Shown here: positions 25,463-34,656 of the stretch, piece by piece | How the letters are laid out: every line of letters begins with the position of its first letter | How positions within the stretch are numbered: position 1 is the stretch's first letter | NCBI RefSeq assembly: GCF_004361735.1 | Contig: NZ_SNVV01000001.1 | Span: 551,852 to 615,851, forward strand | Source of the DNA: Azoarcus indigens | GTDB lineage: Bacteria; Pseudomonadota; Gammaproteobacteria; Burkholderiales; Rhodocyclaceae | DNA: 64,000 nucleotides | Direction: 5' to 3' | Made by a program: the position numbers and the translations under genes | Notes under the pieces: model-generated | What the model saw: only the letters and a program-made list of their open reading frames with translations | Told to the model about the DNA's origin: nothing | Database searches by the model: none

Positions 25463-26518
25463 TCAGCGTGCCTTCAGCAGGGTGCGGGCTTCGTCCAGCA
25501 GGCCCTGGCCATTGGCGCCCTTGGCGCTGGCTTCCTTCACCCATTCCTCGGCCACGCCGGCGGAGGCCTTCACCCAGCGCTCGTACTCGGCGGCGCTGAG
25601 GGTGACGAAGGTGTTGCCGCGATCGCGGGCGATCTTGCGCGCGCCGTCGGCCGGCATGTCGAACACCTTGCCGGCGAAGCGCGAGGCTTCCAGGCCGCTG
25701 TTGGCGTCGATGACCTTCTTCAGGTCGGCCGGCAGGCTGTCGTACTTCGCCTGGTTCATGGCCATGACGAAGATGGTGTTGGACATCTTGGCCTCGCCCG
25801 CCGGCGTCTCCACGTGCACCTTGGTGATTTCCTGCAGCTTCAGCGGCGTCGCCACTTCCCACGGGATCATGGCGCCGTCCACCACGCCCTTGGCGATGGA
25901 TTCCGGCACCGCCGGCGCCGGCATCTGCACCGGGATGGCACCCAGCGAGGTGATCATCTTGGAGGCGATGCGGGTGGGCGCGCGCAGCTTCAGGCCCTTC
26001 ATGTCGTCCAGGGTCTTCACCTGCTTGCTGCCGAGATGGATCACCGCGCCATCGTGCACATGGGCGAAGATCAGCTTGGTGCCCTTGAACTCGTCCAGCG
26101 CGTTCTTCTGGATGTACTCCCACAGCGCCGGGCTGCTGGCCTCGCCGCCCAGGGTCATGAAGGGCAGCTCGAACACTTCGGACTTGATGAAGCGGCCGGC
26201 CTGGTAGGTGGGCACCGTCCAGATGATGTCGGCCACGCCGTCGCGCGCCTGGTCGAATAGCTGTGCCGGCGTGCCGCCCAGCTGCATCGAGGGATAGATC
26301 TGGCATTTGAGGCGGTCGCCGGACTCCTTGGCGATCTTCTCGCACCAGGGCGTGATCAGGTTCTGGTGGGCGTTGGACGCCGGGCTCAGGAAGTGATGCA
26401 CCTTCAGCACCACCTGCTGCGCCTGGGCGCCGCCGGCGGCCAGCACCAGCGCCGCCGCGGCGGCCAGGGTCGCCAGGCGCGGCCGGCGGATGGCGGTCTT
26501 GCTATCGATCTTTTCCAT
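25463..26518 (-). CDS. dctP: TRAP transporter solute-binding protein DctP
   Basis: A 351-residue periplasmic solute receptor of a TRAP transporter. The signal peptide covers about residues 1-34 (ending GGAQA). The mature protein begins VVLKVHHFLSPASNAHQNLI. The conserved family Arg (carboxylate-binding) is within LKLRAPTRIASKMI. TRAP systems import organic acids with sodium. The gene follows the large permease by 33 bp. The ligand is probably the hydroxy- or oxoacid handled by the neighbouring enzymes. Confidence 0.93.
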   Translation of the reverse strand: MEKIDSKTAIRRPRLATLAAAAALVLAAGGAQAQQVVLKVHHFLSPASNAHQNLITPWCEKIAKESGDRLKCQIYPSMQLGGTPAQLFDQARDGVADIIWTVPTYQAGRFIKSEVFELPFMTLGGEASSPALWEYIQKNALDEFKGTKLIFAHVHDGAVIHLGSKQVKTLDDMKGLKLRAPTRIASKMITSLGAIPVQMPAPAVPESIAKGVVDGAMIPWEVATPLKLQEITKVHVETPAGEAKMSNTIFVMAMNQAKYDSLPADLKKVIDANSGLEASRFAGKVFDMPADGARKIARDRGNTFVTLSAAEYERWVKASAGVAEEWVKEASAKGANGQGLLDEARTLLKAR

Positions 26519-26551
26519 GTCTCACTCCTCCTTTGTTATGTGCTGCGGGTG

Positions 26552-27877
26552 TCACTTGAATGCATGAACCAGGTACAGCGAAATGCCGGGCATCAGCAGC
26601 AGCAGCACGATGCGCAGCAGATCCGAGGCCAGGAAGGGCATCACGCCCTTGAAGGTCTCCTTCAGCGGCACGTCCTTGGCGAGGCGGTTGATGATGTACA
26701 CATTCATGCCCACCGGCGGATGCACCAAGCCGATCTCCACCACCATCAGCGCCAGGATGCCGAACCAGATCGACTTGTCGGTGTGCGACATGCCGTAGAA
26801 GTCCAGCCCCATCACCATCGGGTAGAAGATGGGGATGGTGAGCAGGATCATCGCCAGCGAGTCCATGACGCAGCCGAGGAAGATATAGGTCACCAGGATC
26901 ATGACCATCACCAGCATGGGCGACAGGCCGCTCTCCTTCACCGTGTTGGCGAGATCGGCCGGCAGCTGCGACAGCGCCAGCGCGGTGTTGAGCATGTCCG
27001 CGCCCAGCAGCACCAGGAAGATCATGGCGGTGGCGTGGGCGGTGCCCATCATGCTTTCCATGATGCCGCGCAGGCGCATGCCGCCGCTGATCACCGCCAG
27101 CAGGCCGCAGGCGGCGGCGCCGATGGCGGCGGCCTCGGTCGGGTTGGCCCAGCCGCCGTAGATGCCGACGATGACCACCACGAACACCAGCAGCACCGGC
27201 AGCACCCGCAGCAGGCAGCGCAGCCGCTCCGCCCAGTCCTCCCGCGGGCCGGCCGGGCCGGCGGCCGGGTTGATGCGGACGATGATGGCGATCACCGCCA
27301 TGTAGCCCACCATCGCGATCACGCCCGGCAGCACCGCCGCCATGAAGAGATCGCCGATGGACTCCTGGGTGAGGATGGCGTAGATCACCAGCGGCACCGA
27401 AGGCGGAATCATGATGCCCAGCGTGCCGCCGGCCGCCAGCGCGCCGGTGGACAGCGCACCGGAGTAGCCGAAGCGGCGCAGTTCCGGCAGCGCCACCTGG
27501 CCCATGGTGGCGGCGGTGGCCAGGGAGGAACCGCAGATGGCGCCGAAGCCGGCACAGGCGCCGATGGAGGCGATGGCCATGCCGCCGCGCTTGTGACCCA
27601 TGAAGGCGGCGACGAAGCGGAACAAGGCCTTGGACAGGCCGCCGTGGGTGGCGAACTGCCCCATCAGCAGGAAAAGCGGGATGACGATGATGTCGTAATT
27701 CGAAAGCCGCGCGTACGCCAGGTTCTTCAGCGAATTGAGCAGCGGCAGCGTGCTGTCGGTGAGATAGACGTAGCCGCCGGCGCCCACCATGAACATGGCG
27801 ATGCCGATGGGTACCCGCACCACCAGCAGCGCCATCAGGATGGCGAACATCAGCAGGCCTACGGTGAATCCGCTCAT
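26552..27877 (-). CDS. dctM: TRAP transporter large permease DctM
   Basis: A 441-residue inner-membrane protein with about 12 hydrophobic segments, of the DctM family. Family hallmarks: VPLF-like PLFLLMGQFATHGGLS, GACAGFGAICGSSLATAATM and GGTLGIMIPPSVPLVIYAI. Its ATG overlaps the stop of the small permease by 4 bases (ATGA), giving translational coupling. It forms the ion-coupled channel of the DctPQM transporter. Confidence 0.95.
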   Translation of the reverse strand: MSGFTVGLLMFAILMALLVVRVPIGIAMFMVGAGGYVYLTDSTLPLLNSLKNLAYARLSNYDIIVIPLFLLMGQFATHGGLSKALFRFVAAFMGHKRGGMAIASIGACAGFGAICGSSLATAATMGQVALPELRRFGYSGALSTGALAAGGTLGIMIPPSVPLVIYAILTQESIGDLFMAAVLPGVIAMVGYMAVIAIIVRINPAAGPAGPREDWAERLRCLLRVLPVLLVFVVVIVGIYGGWANPTEAAAIGAAACGLLAVISGGMRLRGIMESMMGTAHATAMIFLVLLGADMLNTALALSQLPADLANTVKESGLSPMLVMVMILVTYIFLGCVMDSLAMILLTIPIFYPMVMGLDFYGMSHTDKSIWFGILALMVVEIGLVHPPVGMNVYIINRLAKDVPLKETFKGVMPFLASDLLRIVLLLLMPGISLYLVHAFK

Positions 27878-28419
27878 TGCCGGCCCTCCCGCATCGCCGC
27901 GAGGTGGTGGCAGGCCATGTAAAGGCCGGCGGCCGTCAGCAGGATGAAGCCGGGCACCATCAGCGCCTGCGCCACCCAGACCGGCCAGCCAAGAATGGGC
28001 GAGGTTTCGCCCACCTCGCGGATGGACATCGCCCCCACCCAGGTGCGCCAGGTGAGCAGCGCGCCGAACCCCGCGATCAGCAACGAGCCGACGGCGTCCA
28101 GCGCCAGCACCTTGCGCCGCGCCATGTGGGCGGTGAAGAAATCCACCTTCACATCGCCGTGGATCAGGTGGCAGTAGGCGAAGAAAGAGGCGGCGGCGAA
28201 GGCGGCGCACATCTGCAGCACCTCCATGTCGCCCGGCACCGCCCAGCTGAACAGCTTGCGGCCGACGATGGAGACCAGCGACATCACTACCAGCCCGGTG
28301 AAGATCAGGCCGCCTATCACCGCCATCGCCTTCGCCGCTCCCAACAGCATCCGCCCCAGCGGGCCGAACGCCTCCGAGCCGGCCTCTGGGCCGGCCTCCA
28401 ATGCTTGCAGTTCCTGCAC
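27874..28419 (-). CDS. dctQ: TRAP transporter small permease DctQ
   Basis: A 181-residue inner-membrane protein with four hydrophobic segments. It has the DctQ pattern RKLFSWAVPGDMEVLQMCAA followed by GDVKVDFFTAHM. It pairs with the overlapping DctM. It is 128 bp downstream of the ketopantoate reductase-like gene in the same direction. Confidence 0.93.
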   Translation of the reverse strand: MQELQALEAGPEAGSEAFGPLGRMLLGAAKAMAVIGGLIFTGLVVMSLVSIVGRKLFSWAVPGDMEVLQMCAAFAAASFFAYCHLIHGDVKVDFFTAHMARRKVLALDAVGSLLIAGFGALLTWRTWVGAMSIREVGETSPILGWPVWVAQALMVPGFILLTAAGLYMACHHLAAMREGRQ

Positions 28420-28547
28420 GTGTCTCCTCCTGGCTCCGCCTTGTGGTTATGACCGCTTGGCGCCCCCGGAGCCTTATCGGGGCATGTTCCGTGTTCGTGG
28501 CGGCCTGCCGGCTTCGGTTGAGCCGCATGCAGCCGCCGGCCGCCGCA

Positions 28548-29498
28548 TCAATCCAGCCCGCGGCCCGCCTTGAGGTTGCCGTCCACCACGCGCAGCAGCG
28601 CCAGCAGCGCGCGGGTGTTGGGCACAGCCACGCCGAGGCGGTCTGCCGCCGCCACCACCGCGCCGTTGATGGATTCGATTTCGGTCTGCCGGCCGGCCAG
28701 CACGTCCTGCAGCATCGAAGGCTTGTGGCCGCCGTGCGCTTCCAGCGCATGCTCGACCAGCGCGCGCACCTTGGGGCCGTCGGCGGCAATGCCGGCGGCC
28801 CGGGCCACCGCCACCACCTCGTCCACCACCGCCAGCGCCAGCGCGCGCGCCACCGGCACCGCCGCCACGCCGCCGACCACGCTGCGGGTGGCGGAGCAGA
28901 TGCTGTTCAGCGCGCCGTTGAAGGCCACCTTCTCCCAGATGGAGACATGCACGCCGGGATCGACGTCGCACACCAGGCCGGCGCCGTTGAGCGCGGCGGC
29001 GATGGCGTTCAGCTCGGGTGAGGCGGCGCCGTCGGCGCTCATCATGTGGATCACGCCCGGCCCGTGGGACTCGACATGGCCGGGGCCGGCGAGGTCGCCG
29101 GGGTAGGTGGTCATGCCGACGATGATGCGTTGCGGCGCGACGAATTCGCCGATGGCCTCCGCGTTGCCCAGGCCGTTCTGCAGGCTGAGCACCCAGGTGT
29201 CGGCGCCGAGCCGGCTGCGCACGCTTTCCAGCGCGGCGCGGGTGTGCAGCGTCTTGGTGAAGAGGATGAGCAGTTCGGGGCGGCCGTCGTATTCCTCCGG
29301 CCGCAGCGCGGGCAGCGTCACCCGGCACTCACCTTCGTCGGTCACCAGCTTCAGGCCGTGTTCATTGATGGCCGCCAGGTGGGCGGCGTTGACGTCCAGC
29401 AGTGTCACCGCGTGGCCAGCCAGCGCCAGCCTGGCGCCAAACAGCGATCCCATTGCGCCCGCGCCGAGTACGGCGATCTCCAGGCTCTTTCCAGTCAT
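28548..29498 (-). CDS. Ketopantoate reductase family protein (PanE/ApbA-like)
   Basis: A 316-residue NADP-dependent 2-oxoacid reductase of the 2-dehydropantoate reductase family. The N-terminal Rossmann loop is GAGAMGSLFGARLALAGHAV. The central Lys region is TKTLHTRAALE, and VAFNGALNSICSATRS carries the conserved Lys-Asn substrate site (KVAFNGALN). Placed inside an indolepyruvate oxidoreductase/TRAP/2-hydroxyacid oxidase run, it more likely reduces an aromatic or branched 2-oxoacid than makes pantoate. That is inference. Confidence 0.87.
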   Translation of the reverse strand: MTGKSLEIAVLGAGAMGSLFGARLALAGHAVTLLDVNAAHLAAINEHGLKLVTDEGECRVTLPALRPEEYDGRPELLILFTKTLHTRAALESVRSRLGADTWVLSLQNGLGNAEAIGEFVAPQRIIVGMTTYPGDLAGPGHVESHGPGVIHMMSADGAASPELNAIAAALNGAGLVCDVDPGVHVSIWEKVAFNGALNSICSATRSVVGGVAAVPVARALALAVVDEVVAVARAAGIAADGPKVRALVEHALEAHGGHKPSMLQDVLAGRQTEIESINGAVVAAADRLGVAVPNTRALLALLRVVDGNLKAGRGLD

Positions 29499-29549
29499 GC
29501 GTGCTCTCCCTGTGGGGGCGGAATCTGCCGTTCCTGTCCCCTCTTCATC

Positions 29550-31166
29550 TCATCGCCCCGCCGCGCTGCCGGCCTTGCGCGTCAGCCACACCACCGGCTG
29601 CGCCTTCACCGGCCGCGGCGGAGCCCCGTTGCCGATCAGCACGCGGTCCAGGGCCTGACCGCCTTCGTCCGCCAGGGCCGCTTCCCGTGCCTTGCGCACC
29701 GCCTCGGCCTTGGCCTCGGGCGGCATCGCCACGGCGGCGAGGTGGTCCAGGATGTGGGCCAGGTTCTCGCGACCGCGATCGTTGGTCGAACCATAGCCCT
29801 TCACCAAACGACCGCATAGCGCGATCTCCAGCGCGCAGCGCCAGTCCTGCGCGGCGGCGTTGCGGATCTGCGTCAGCCAGTGTTCGATCATGGCCTGCTC
29901 GCGGCCGAAGCGGACGCCGCGGCGGCGCAGGCCGCGCAGCCCGGCGAGGAAGCGCAGCGCCAGGAAGCCGCTGACGCTGGTGGTGGACAGGTGCAGCGAG
30001 AAGCCGAAAGGCGGCTTGCCGGCGGCACGGCGGCGCGCCTCCCAGCGCACCAGCCGGCGCTCCAGGCCGGGCGGCAGCAGGCCGGCGATCTCCGGGATGC
30101 CGGGCTTGAACAGGTCGACGATGCGCAGCAGGTCGCCCTCGCCCGCCTTCACCTCGCTGCGCACGCGGGAGAAGCGGCTGGCGCTGCACTTGAGGCGGGC
30201 GACGCGCACGATGTCGTCGAAGGCCATCCACAGGGCGAGGAAGCGGGCGGTTTCCCGCGTCAACGCATAGCCGTTGAGGGCGGCGGGGTCGCTGCGGCGC
30301 TCGGCCTCCAGCACCTGGCGCACGCGCTCCAGGTAGAGGCGGCCGTAGGCGGCGTCCTGGTAGTCCTGCACGCGGGCGAGGCCGGGCACCAGCATGTCCT
30401 GCACCTCGGCGGGGAAGCCGTCGATGGCGCCCGTAGGTGCGGCGGCCGCGGCCGGCGGCGCCACCGCTTCCGGCTCGCCGCCGGCGCGCACCACGTCCCA
30501 GGCGCGGGCGAAGCCGCGCAGGCTGGCTTCCACGCCACGGCCGGATTCGCGTACCACCCGCTCCCATTCCTCGCGGGCGAAGGGCAGCAGGCCGCTGGCG
30601 GCGATGGCGCCGAACATCACCGCGCTGGGCGCGGTGCCGGCGGCGCGGGTGGCGGCGGCGATGTCGAAGGCGATGCAGCGCTGGCTGTGGCGATGCAGCG
30701 TCTCCACCAGCGCGGCTTCGTCCATGCGGCCGTCGCCCATCTGCATGCGCTCGGCGGTGGTCAGGGTGCGGGAGGTGGAGGCGATGACCAGGCTGCGGTC
30801 CGGGCTCACCAGGCCGTTGGCAACATAGCGCACCGCTTCCAGCAGTTCCGAGGCGATGAACAGATCCACCCCGCCGGGCGCCGGCGCCAGGCTGAGTATC
30901 GGCCGGCGGCCGCCGAGCACGGCCAGCGGTTCCGGGTGGATCTCGACGTAATAAGTGGTGGCGCCGGTGCGCTGGGCGACGCCGGGAATGGAGGTGCTCT
31001 GGGCGTAGTAGCCGCAGCGCAGCGCCACTTCCACCAGCCACTCGGCGAGCACGCCACCGCCTTCGCCGCCGAGGGCGGCGATCAATACCGTGTAAGGCCG
31101 CCCGGCGGGCCGGGCGGGAAAGGTGCTGCTGCTCTGCTGTTGGAGTTGGGCGGTGTGCGGGCTCAT
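29550..31166 (-). CDS. iorB: Indolepyruvate ferredoxin oxidoreductase, beta subunit-like
   Basis: A 538-residue protein. The N-terminal ~200 residues are the pyruvate:ferredoxin oxidoreductase gamma-type domain: AALGGEGGGVLAEWLVEVAL and STSIPGVAQRTGATTYYVEI. The long C-terminal extension is found in the fused proteobacterial IorB form (DUF6537-like). With IorA it oxidatively decarboxylates aryl-2-oxoacids such as indolepyruvate or phenylpyruvate to aryl-acetyl-CoA, passing electrons to ferredoxin. It lies 117 bp downstream of iorA. Confidence 0.9.
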   Translation of the reverse strand: MSPHTAQLQQQSSSTFPARPAGRPYTVLIAALGGEGGGVLAEWLVEVALRCGYYAQSTSIPGVAQRTGATTYYVEIHPEPLAVLGGRRPILSLAPAPGGVDLFIASELLEAVRYVANGLVSPDRSLVIASTSRTLTTAERMQMGDGRMDEAALVETLHRHSQRCIAFDIAAATRAAGTAPSAVMFGAIAASGLLPFAREEWERVVRESGRGVEASLRGFARAWDVVRAGGEPEAVAPPAAAAAPTGAIDGFPAEVQDMLVPGLARVQDYQDAAYGRLYLERVRQVLEAERRSDPAALNGYALTRETARFLALWMAFDDIVRVARLKCSASRFSRVRSEVKAGEGDLLRIVDLFKPGIPEIAGLLPPGLERRLVRWEARRRAAGKPPFGFSLHLSTTSVSGFLALRFLAGLRGLRRRGVRFGREQAMIEHWLTQIRNAAAQDWRCALEIALCGRLVKGYGSTNDRGRENLAHILDHLAAVAMPPEAKAEAVRKAREAALADEGGQALDRVLIGNGAPPRPVKAQPVVWLTRKAGSAAGR

Positions 31167-31283
31167 TGCGGCCTCTGGTTTTCGGTTGCGGTGCTACGGG
31201 TGTCCGGTGACGCGGGCGCGGCGCGGTGGCGACGCCCGGTGCTCATGGCGCGTGAGAGTTCGAGGGAGCGGCGCATCGTCCTC

Positions 31284-33437
31284 TCACGCTGGCTGCAGCA
31301 GGCCGATCACCGCGCTGCGCAGGCGGGCCAGCAGGCGTTCGCCCAAGCGCGGGTTCTGCACCACTTCGCCACGATAGAAGGAGGGGCACAGGGTGGCGGC
31401 GTGGGCGTTCTCGCCACACAGGCCGCAGCCGACGCAGCCGTCTATCACCGTCGCCACCGGGTCCACCCGCAGCGGGTCGGGGCTGTCCTTCAGCGTCAGC
31501 GTGGGGCAGCCGGAGAGGCGGATACAGGAGTGGTCGCCGGAGCAGACATCTTCGTCCACGCCGTACTTCACCCGCTCCACCCGCTCGCCGCGCTTGAGCT
31601 TGCCAGCGATCCAGGGCTTCACCCGGCGCTGGCGCTCCAGCTGGCATTCGCCCTCGGCGATGATGACCTTGAGGCCGGCGAAGTCGGTGGTGAAGGCCTC
31701 CTCCAGCGTCTTCTTCATTTCCTCGACGCGGTAGCTGTGCACCACCTTCAGCCACTGCACGCCGATGCCGCGCAGCGTGGTCTCTATGGTGACGTTGCGG
31801 TCCACCAGGCTCTGGTGCTTGTTCGGCGCCTTGGCCTTCACCTCGTCGTCCGGCGTGGAGATGATCTCCTGGGTGCCGGTGGCCGAGGTGTAGCCGTTCT
31901 TCAGGATCAGCAGCACCGCGTCGTCGCCGTTGAACAGCGCCGACTCCACGCCGGTGAGCAGGCCGTTGTGCCAGAAGCCGCCATCGCCCATCACCGACAG
32001 GGTGCGCCGCTTCATCATCGGCGACACGCCGGCGCGGCTGGCCAGGCTCATGCCGTAGCCGAGAATGGTGTGGCCCATGGAGAAGGGCTCGAAGGTGGCG
32101 AAGGCGTGGCAGCCGATGTCGGCGGCCACGTGCACCTTGCCCACCTCCTGCTGCGCCAGCTTCACCGCCGAGAACACCGGCCGCTCCGGGCAGCCGATGC
32201 AGAAGCCGGGCGGCCGCGCCGGCAGCGGCTCCGCCAGCTCGGCCGCCACCTTCTCGCGGCGGGCGACAATGTCGTCCAGCCACTGCTTGCCGCCGGCCAG
32301 CGGCAGCTCGGGCGCATGGCGGCCGACGAAGGCGGCGAGGCCGCCGGCGATGGCTTCCACCGAGTATTCGCCGGCCATCGGCAGCACGTCCTTGCCGTGC
32401 AGCGCGGTGTCTATGCCGAGGCGGCGCAGGATCACCGCCACCTCCTGCTCGATGAACTCCGGCTGGCCTTCCTCCACCACCAGCACCGCACGCTTGTCGC
32501 GGCAGAAATCGGCGATCTGCTCCGGCGCCAGCGGATAGGTGACGTTGAGGTTGAGGATGGGCAGCTCGCTGTCGCCGAAGGCATCGGCGAGGCCGAACTG
32601 CTGCAGCGCGCGGATCAGCGCGTTGTAGATGCCGCCCTGGACGATGAGGCCGAGATCCTCACGCTTGCCGGGGAAAAGCTCGTTGAGGCCGTGTTCGACG
32701 ATGTAGCGCCGCGCCGCCGGCAGGCGCTCGGCGCTCTTCAGCTTTTCGTGGCGGAAGGTGGCCGGCGGATGGGCGAGGCGGCCGTAGTCGAAGGCCGCCG
32801 GGTCTTCCATCAAGTGGCGGCTGGACACCGCCGGGGCGATGTTGTCCTTGCACTCGAAGCTGCCACGCACGTGACAGGCGCGGATGCGCAGCTGCAGGAA
32901 GGCCGGCGTGTTGGCCGCCTCCGACAGGGCGAAGCCCTCTTCCACCATGCGCACCATCACCTGCAGATCCGGCCGCGGATCGATCAGCAGCATGGAAGAC
33001 TTCAGCGCGAAGGCGTAGGTGCGCTCCTGGATCACGCTGGCGCCGTCGCCGTAGTCCTCGCCGACCACGATCAGCGCGCCGCCGGTGATGCCGGGCGAGG
33101 ACAGGTTGGAGAGCGCGTCCGCCGCCACATTGGTGCCGACCACCGACTTCCAGGTCACCGCGCCGCGCAGCGGGTAGTGGATGGAAGCACCTAGCATGGC
33201 TGCGGCGGAGGCCTCGTTGGAACAGGCCTCCACATGCACGCCCAGCTCGGACAGGTAGTCGCCCGCCTGCACCATCACGTCCAGCAGGTGCGACACCGGC
33301 GCGCCCTGGTAGCCGCCGACGTAGGCCACGCCGGACTGCAGCAGCGCCTTGGTGATTGCCAGGATGCCCTCGCCGTGGAAGGTGGTGCCGGCGCCCTGCC
33401 TGAGTTGCTGCACCTCTTTGTTGAAAGATACTTCCAT
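31284..33437 (-). CDS. iorA: Indolepyruvate ferredoxin oxidoreductase, alpha subunit
   Basis: A 717-residue subunit with an N-terminal pyruvate-oxidoreductase fold (YVGGYQGAPVSHLLDV), a thiamine-diphosphate domain (PGFCIGCPERPVF; HTILGYGMSLASRAG; VMGDGGFWHNGLL; LILKNGYTSATG) and a C-terminal cysteine-rich region (CSGDHSCIRLSGCPTL; CVGCGLCGENAHAATLC) that should bind 4Fe-4S clusters. Cys spacing in the first cluster differs from the plain CxxCxxC, as is common for this subunit. It is the first gene of the minus-strand run and divergent from a LysR gene. Confidence 0.94.
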   Translation of the reverse strand: MEVSFNKEVQQLRQGAGTTFHGEGILAITKALLQSGVAYVGGYQGAPVSHLLDVMVQAGDYLSELGVHVEACSNEASAAAMLGASIHYPLRGAVTWKSVVGTNVAADALSNLSSPGITGGALIVVGEDYGDGASVIQERTYAFALKSSMLLIDPRPDLQVMVRMVEEGFALSEAANTPAFLQLRIRACHVRGSFECKDNIAPAVSSRHLMEDPAAFDYGRLAHPPATFRHEKLKSAERLPAARRYIVEHGLNELFPGKREDLGLIVQGGIYNALIRALQQFGLADAFGDSELPILNLNVTYPLAPEQIADFCRDKRAVLVVEEGQPEFIEQEVAVILRRLGIDTALHGKDVLPMAGEYSVEAIAGGLAAFVGRHAPELPLAGGKQWLDDIVARREKVAAELAEPLPARPPGFCIGCPERPVFSAVKLAQQEVGKVHVAADIGCHAFATFEPFSMGHTILGYGMSLASRAGVSPMMKRRTLSVMGDGGFWHNGLLTGVESALFNGDDAVLLILKNGYTSATGTQEIISTPDDEVKAKAPNKHQSLVDRNVTIETTLRGIGVQWLKVVHSYRVEEMKKTLEEAFTTDFAGLKVIIAEGECQLERQRRVKPWIAGKLKRGERVERVKYGVDEDVCSGDHSCIRLSGCPTLTLKDSPDPLRVDPVATVIDGCVGCGLCGENAHAATLCPSFYRGEVVQNPRLGERLLARLRSAVIGLLQPA

Positions 33438-33499
33438 CGCGCCGCGTCTCCTGATTCGCCGTGTTCGTCCGGCGGTGATGAACTATAGAATCGGCGAGT

Positions 33500-33513
33500 T
33501 AATGCATCCATTA
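33500..33513. promoter_or_regulatory. Inverted repeat between iorA and lysR
   Basis: TAATG-N4-CATTA in the AT-rich 118-bp space between the divergent genes. The size and position suit a LysR-type binding box (T-N11-A form). No clear -35/-10 pair was assigned. Confidence 0.45.
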
Positions 33514-33555
33514 GTTAAATTTAGTTTCCGATATTCATCAAATTCATATCACGCC

Positions 33556-34461
33556 ATGGACTTGAAATTGCTGCAGGTTTTCAACGCGGTGCACAGCGAA
33601 GGCAGCGTCAGCCGCGCCGCCGACAGGCTGGGGCTGTCGCAGCCAGCCATCAGCCACGCCCTGCGCCGGCTGCGGCTGGAGCTGAAGGACCCGCTGTTCG
33701 TGCGCGTGCCCGGCGGCGTCGCGCCCACGCCCAAGGGCGAGCGCCTGGCCTTTTCGGTGGCGCATGCGCTGGCCGGGCTGGAGAAGGCCATCCACGAGGC
33801 CAGCCATTTCGACCCGCCGACCTCGGAGCGCACCTTCCGCCTGTACATGACCGACATCGGCGAGCTCACCTTCCTGCCTTACATCATGGAAGCGCTGCAG
33901 GCGCAGGCGCCGCGGCTGCGGGTGGAAGTGGACCAGGTGGCGCTGACGCAGATCATGCCGGCGCTGGAAAGCGGTGCGCTGGACCTCGCCATCGGCTACC
34001 TGCCGCGGCTGTCGGAAGTGGCCCAGCACACTATCGTGGTCGAACGCTACGTGGCGGTGGTGGGCAAGCACCATCCGCTGGCGAACGAGACGCGCGAGCC
34101 CTCGCTGCTGCATCGGCTGGACTATGCGGTGGTGCGCTCCCACTCGGAAACCCGCCGCCAGCTGGAGCGCCTGCAGCTGGAAGACCGGGTGCGCCTTACC
34201 CTGCCCCACTTCCTGGTGCTGCCCGCCCTGCTCGCCCGCACCGACCTCGCCACCCTGGTGCCCTACCGCCTCGCCCGCCATTTCGTCGAGCACGACGAGG
34301 CGGTGATCCTGGACGGCCTGTTCGAATCCTCGCCGCTGGAAGTCGGCCTGCACTGGTACTGGCGCATGGAGAACGACCCCGGCCACCGCTGGCTGCGGGA
34401 ACTCATCATCGGCCTGTTCGACGAGACCGGAGGCGGTGCCGCCCACCCTGCCGGACGCTGA
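33556..34461 (+). CDS. LysR-type regulator, likely of the ior operon
   Basis: A 301-residue LysR regulator. The N-terminal winged helix is MDLKLLQVFNAVHSEGSVSR followed by AADRLGLSQPAISHALRRLR. The effector domain is of the NahR/LinR type (HFDPPTSERTFRLYMTDIGE; LVPYRLARHF). Homology starts at ATG 33556, so upstream starts were rejected. Divergent placement 118 bp from iorA, with an inverted repeat between, suggests it controls that operon in response to an aromatic acid. Confidence 0.9.
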   Translation: MDLKLLQVFNAVHSEGSVSRAADRLGLSQPAISHALRRLRLELKDPLFVRVPGGVAPTPKGERLAFSVAHALAGLEKAIHEASHFDPPTSERTFRLYMTDIGELTFLPYIMEALQAQAPRLRVEVDQVALTQIMPALESGALDLAIGYLPRLSEVAQHTIVVERYVAVVGKHHPLANETREPSLLHRLDYAVVRSHSETRRQLERLQLEDRVRLTLPHFLVLPALLARTDLATLVPYRLARHFVEHDEAVILDGLFESSPLEVGLHWYWRMENDPGHRWLRELIIGLFDETGGGAAHPAGR

Positions 34462-34656
34462 GCGGCGGGTGAGCGCCAACAATGCAAGGACAGCGATGCA
34501 TTCCCACCGATACAATTGGACTTCCGTCCAATGCGAGCCCAAGCGCGGCAGCCGGCGCGGAACTGCTCCGCAGCCTCCGCCCTGGTACTCAAGCGAGTAC
34601 CCGGCATAAAGCCAGACCGCGCACTCATCCGCGTACCCAACCCCATCCTCGCTCCA

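Noticed and set aside
29880..33194. Very long open frame (over 1,100 codons) on the plus strand
   Set aside because: It is antisense to iorB and iorA, which have clear families. The frame is open only because of high GC and its product is rich in His, Arg and Gly without any domain.
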